Assembly (NCBI RefSeq): GCF_014699075.1
Contig: NZ_JACXAB010000021.1
Span: forward strand, 1 to 64,000
Direction: 5' to 3'
Length of the DNA stretch: 64,000 nt
From: Microvirga sp.
GTDB lineage: Bacteria > Pseudomonadota > Alphaproteobacteria > Rhizobiales > Beijerinckiaceae
Each line of letters begins with the position of its first letter. The first letter of the stretch is position 1. A program made the position numbers and the translations under genes. Positions 63,054 through 64,000 of this stretch are shown here, piece by piece. The notes beneath the pieces were generated by a model, which worked only from the letters and a program-made list of their open reading frames with translations, did no database searches and was not told where the DNA came from.

Positions 63054-64000
63054 TCAAGCAACTGCCAGACTAGCTCGGAACAGAGTTTCAGCTTTGTGCC
63101 GAATTTCATCCTTCCAAACGAGGTGATCAAGCCACTCGGTCGGAATTCCAGAGACACCATAGATCGCTCCGGCAATCTGACCAGCGACGGCGGCAGTAGT
63201 GTCCGCATCCTCTCCAAGGTTTGCGGCAAGAAGAACCGCATCCGCGAAACTTGACGTCCTTGAGACCGCCCAGAGGGCGGCATGAAGAGAGGCTACTACG
63301 TAGCCAGTGCCACGAACATGGTGGCGATGTTGGCCAATCTCGAAACCCCTGACCTGCTGTACCGACGGGCGGGTCAGTAGTTTAGGGAGTGACCAGCCTC
63401 CAATCGCATCAGCCAGGATCTCGGCCAAAGTCTCACAGCAGGCTACGGCCTCTACGGCCGCATGTGTGGTGCGTGACTGGTCTCCTGCAATACGGATCAG
63501 GCGTGGACGGTCATTCCAGTGGCGCACCGCGACGGGTGCCAGACGCATGATCGAACCGTTCCCGGCCGTTCGTGGATCTGTCGACCCAGCAAACGCTTTG
63601 CCGTTCGCCTCGAAGGTCTGAATGGCATCTAAAGTTGTGTTGCCAATATCAAAGCAAACACCAGTGTGAGAGTACCGCCCGTCACGGTACCAGCTGACGA
63701 ACCGCTTCATCAGGTCAATGGCATCGAGGTCAGGATTCGTGATCAGGCTATCGGCGAGCGCCAGAGCCATAGAGCAGTCGTCGGTCCAAGCGCCAGGCTC
63801 CAGTCGGAACGGACCCCCGCCAATTATATCGTGAAGGACCGGCCTGTCCGGCTTCGGGCTGAACTCGAGGGTAGTTCCTAGTGCATCTCCTACAGCGAGA
63901 CCAAGAAAGGCACCGAGCGCGCGATTCTGAACCGATGCTTCATCGACAGCGACATGATTGGTAACCGGTTGACCACGCCGAACGGCACTGTTGCAGGAAC
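63054..64000 (-). CDS. ADP-ribosylglycohydrolase (DraG/ARH family), partial at window edge
   Basis: The frame is open to the right edge of the window with no in-frame start codon inside it, so the N-terminus lies outside. The visible part has ALGAFLGLAVGDALGTTLEF, the first metal-binding motif GAWTDDCSMALALADS, GNGSIMRLAPVAV and the second metal site ANLGEDADTTAAVAGQIAGA. Together these are the complete two-magnesium centre. The enzyme removes ADP-ribose from proteins or nucleic acids. It heads a cluster with the 206-aa unknown, the small membrane protein and the DUF4238 gene. Confidence 0.85.
   Translation of the reverse strand, partial: SCNSAVRRGQPVTNHVAVDEASVQNRALGAFLGLAVGDALGTTLEFSPKPDRPVLHDIIGGGPFRLEPGAWTDDCSMALALADSLITNPDLDAIDLMKRFVSWYRDGRYSHTGVCFDIGNTTLDAIQTFEANGKAFAGSTDPRTAGNGSIMRLAPVAVRHWNDRPRLIRIAGDQSRTTHAAVEAVACCETLAEILADAIGGWSLPKLLTRPSVQQVRGFEIGQHRHHVRGTGYVVASLHAALWAVSRTSSFADAVLLAANLGEDADTTAAVAGQIAGAIYGVSGIPTEWLDHLVWKDEIRHKAETLFRASLAVA

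Noticed and set aside
1..64000. CRISPR arrays, tRNA or rRNA genes and an origin of replication
   Set aside because: No regularly spaced repeats, cloverleaf-like segments or replication genes were seen on reading both strands. A covariance-model search would be decisive.

Overview
The window looks like accessory DNA of an alphaproteobacterium of the Hyphomicrobiales (rhizobia, Microvirga or Methylobacterium type; genus not determinable by eye). Pointers are the high GC, a DUF1236 protein, small rhizobial-type hypotheticals, a GTTC-N7-GTKC SOS box in front of dinB, and many ABC uptake operons each paired with its own regulator. No rRNA, tRNA, CRISPR, prophage structural gene or replication gene was seen.

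Region 1 (1-20.4 kb) is the most unusual part. It opens inside an IS6-family element (1-77) and closes with a complete IS6-family element (19574-20386) in the same orientation. Between them, one strand carries a tightly packed set of lytic or secreted-type genes (about 14844 down to 1510): an 80-aa ORF, a Gly/Ala-rich 376-aa protein, a CxxC zinc-ribbon protein, a 194-aa protein, a PASTA protein, a giant 2063-aa protein (subtilase, peptidoglycan-binding, alpha/beta-hydrolase, GH19-like and M15 peptidase domains), a peptidoglycan-binding/OmpA/phospholipase D fusion, and an M23 peptidase. Facing this set are a SARP/BTAD-type regulator (16179) and an aegerolysin-like protein (17744). A thermonuclease (370) ends convergently with the set. 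This is my best candidate for an undescribed system: a multi-enzyme arsenal against envelopes.

Region 2 (20.4-34 kb) holds a PIN-domain gene beheaded by the IS6 element, dinB with an SOS box, and a catabolic locus: GntR regulator, nitrilase-family amidase, HpaI-type aldolase and a dipeptide-type ABC importer with a permease-ATPase fusion. After it come short inverted-repeat elements (including a pair of 138-bp copies), two single-domain response regulators (one with Glu at the phosphoacceptor site), a DUF1236 protein and a decayed lipoprotein gene.

Region 3 (34-50.5 kb) has two catabolic islands. The first is TetR, a polyamine-type ABC importer, an acyl-CoA synthetase and an enoyl-CoA hydratase. 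The second is a cyclase-family hydrolase, a branched-chain-type ABC importer (with a LivM-LivG fusion), TetR, an amidohydrolase and a fumarylacetoacetase-family hydrolase.

Region 4 (50.5-64 kb) has a DEDDh exonuclease coupled to a UvrD-like helicase, a dinB fragment, a GlxA-type regulator divergent from a second polyamine-type importer plus a proline-racemase-family enzyme, a frameshifted secreted thermonuclease, and a small cluster of DUF4238 protein, membrane protein, unknown 206-aa protein and ADP-ribosylglycohydrolase that runs off the right edge.
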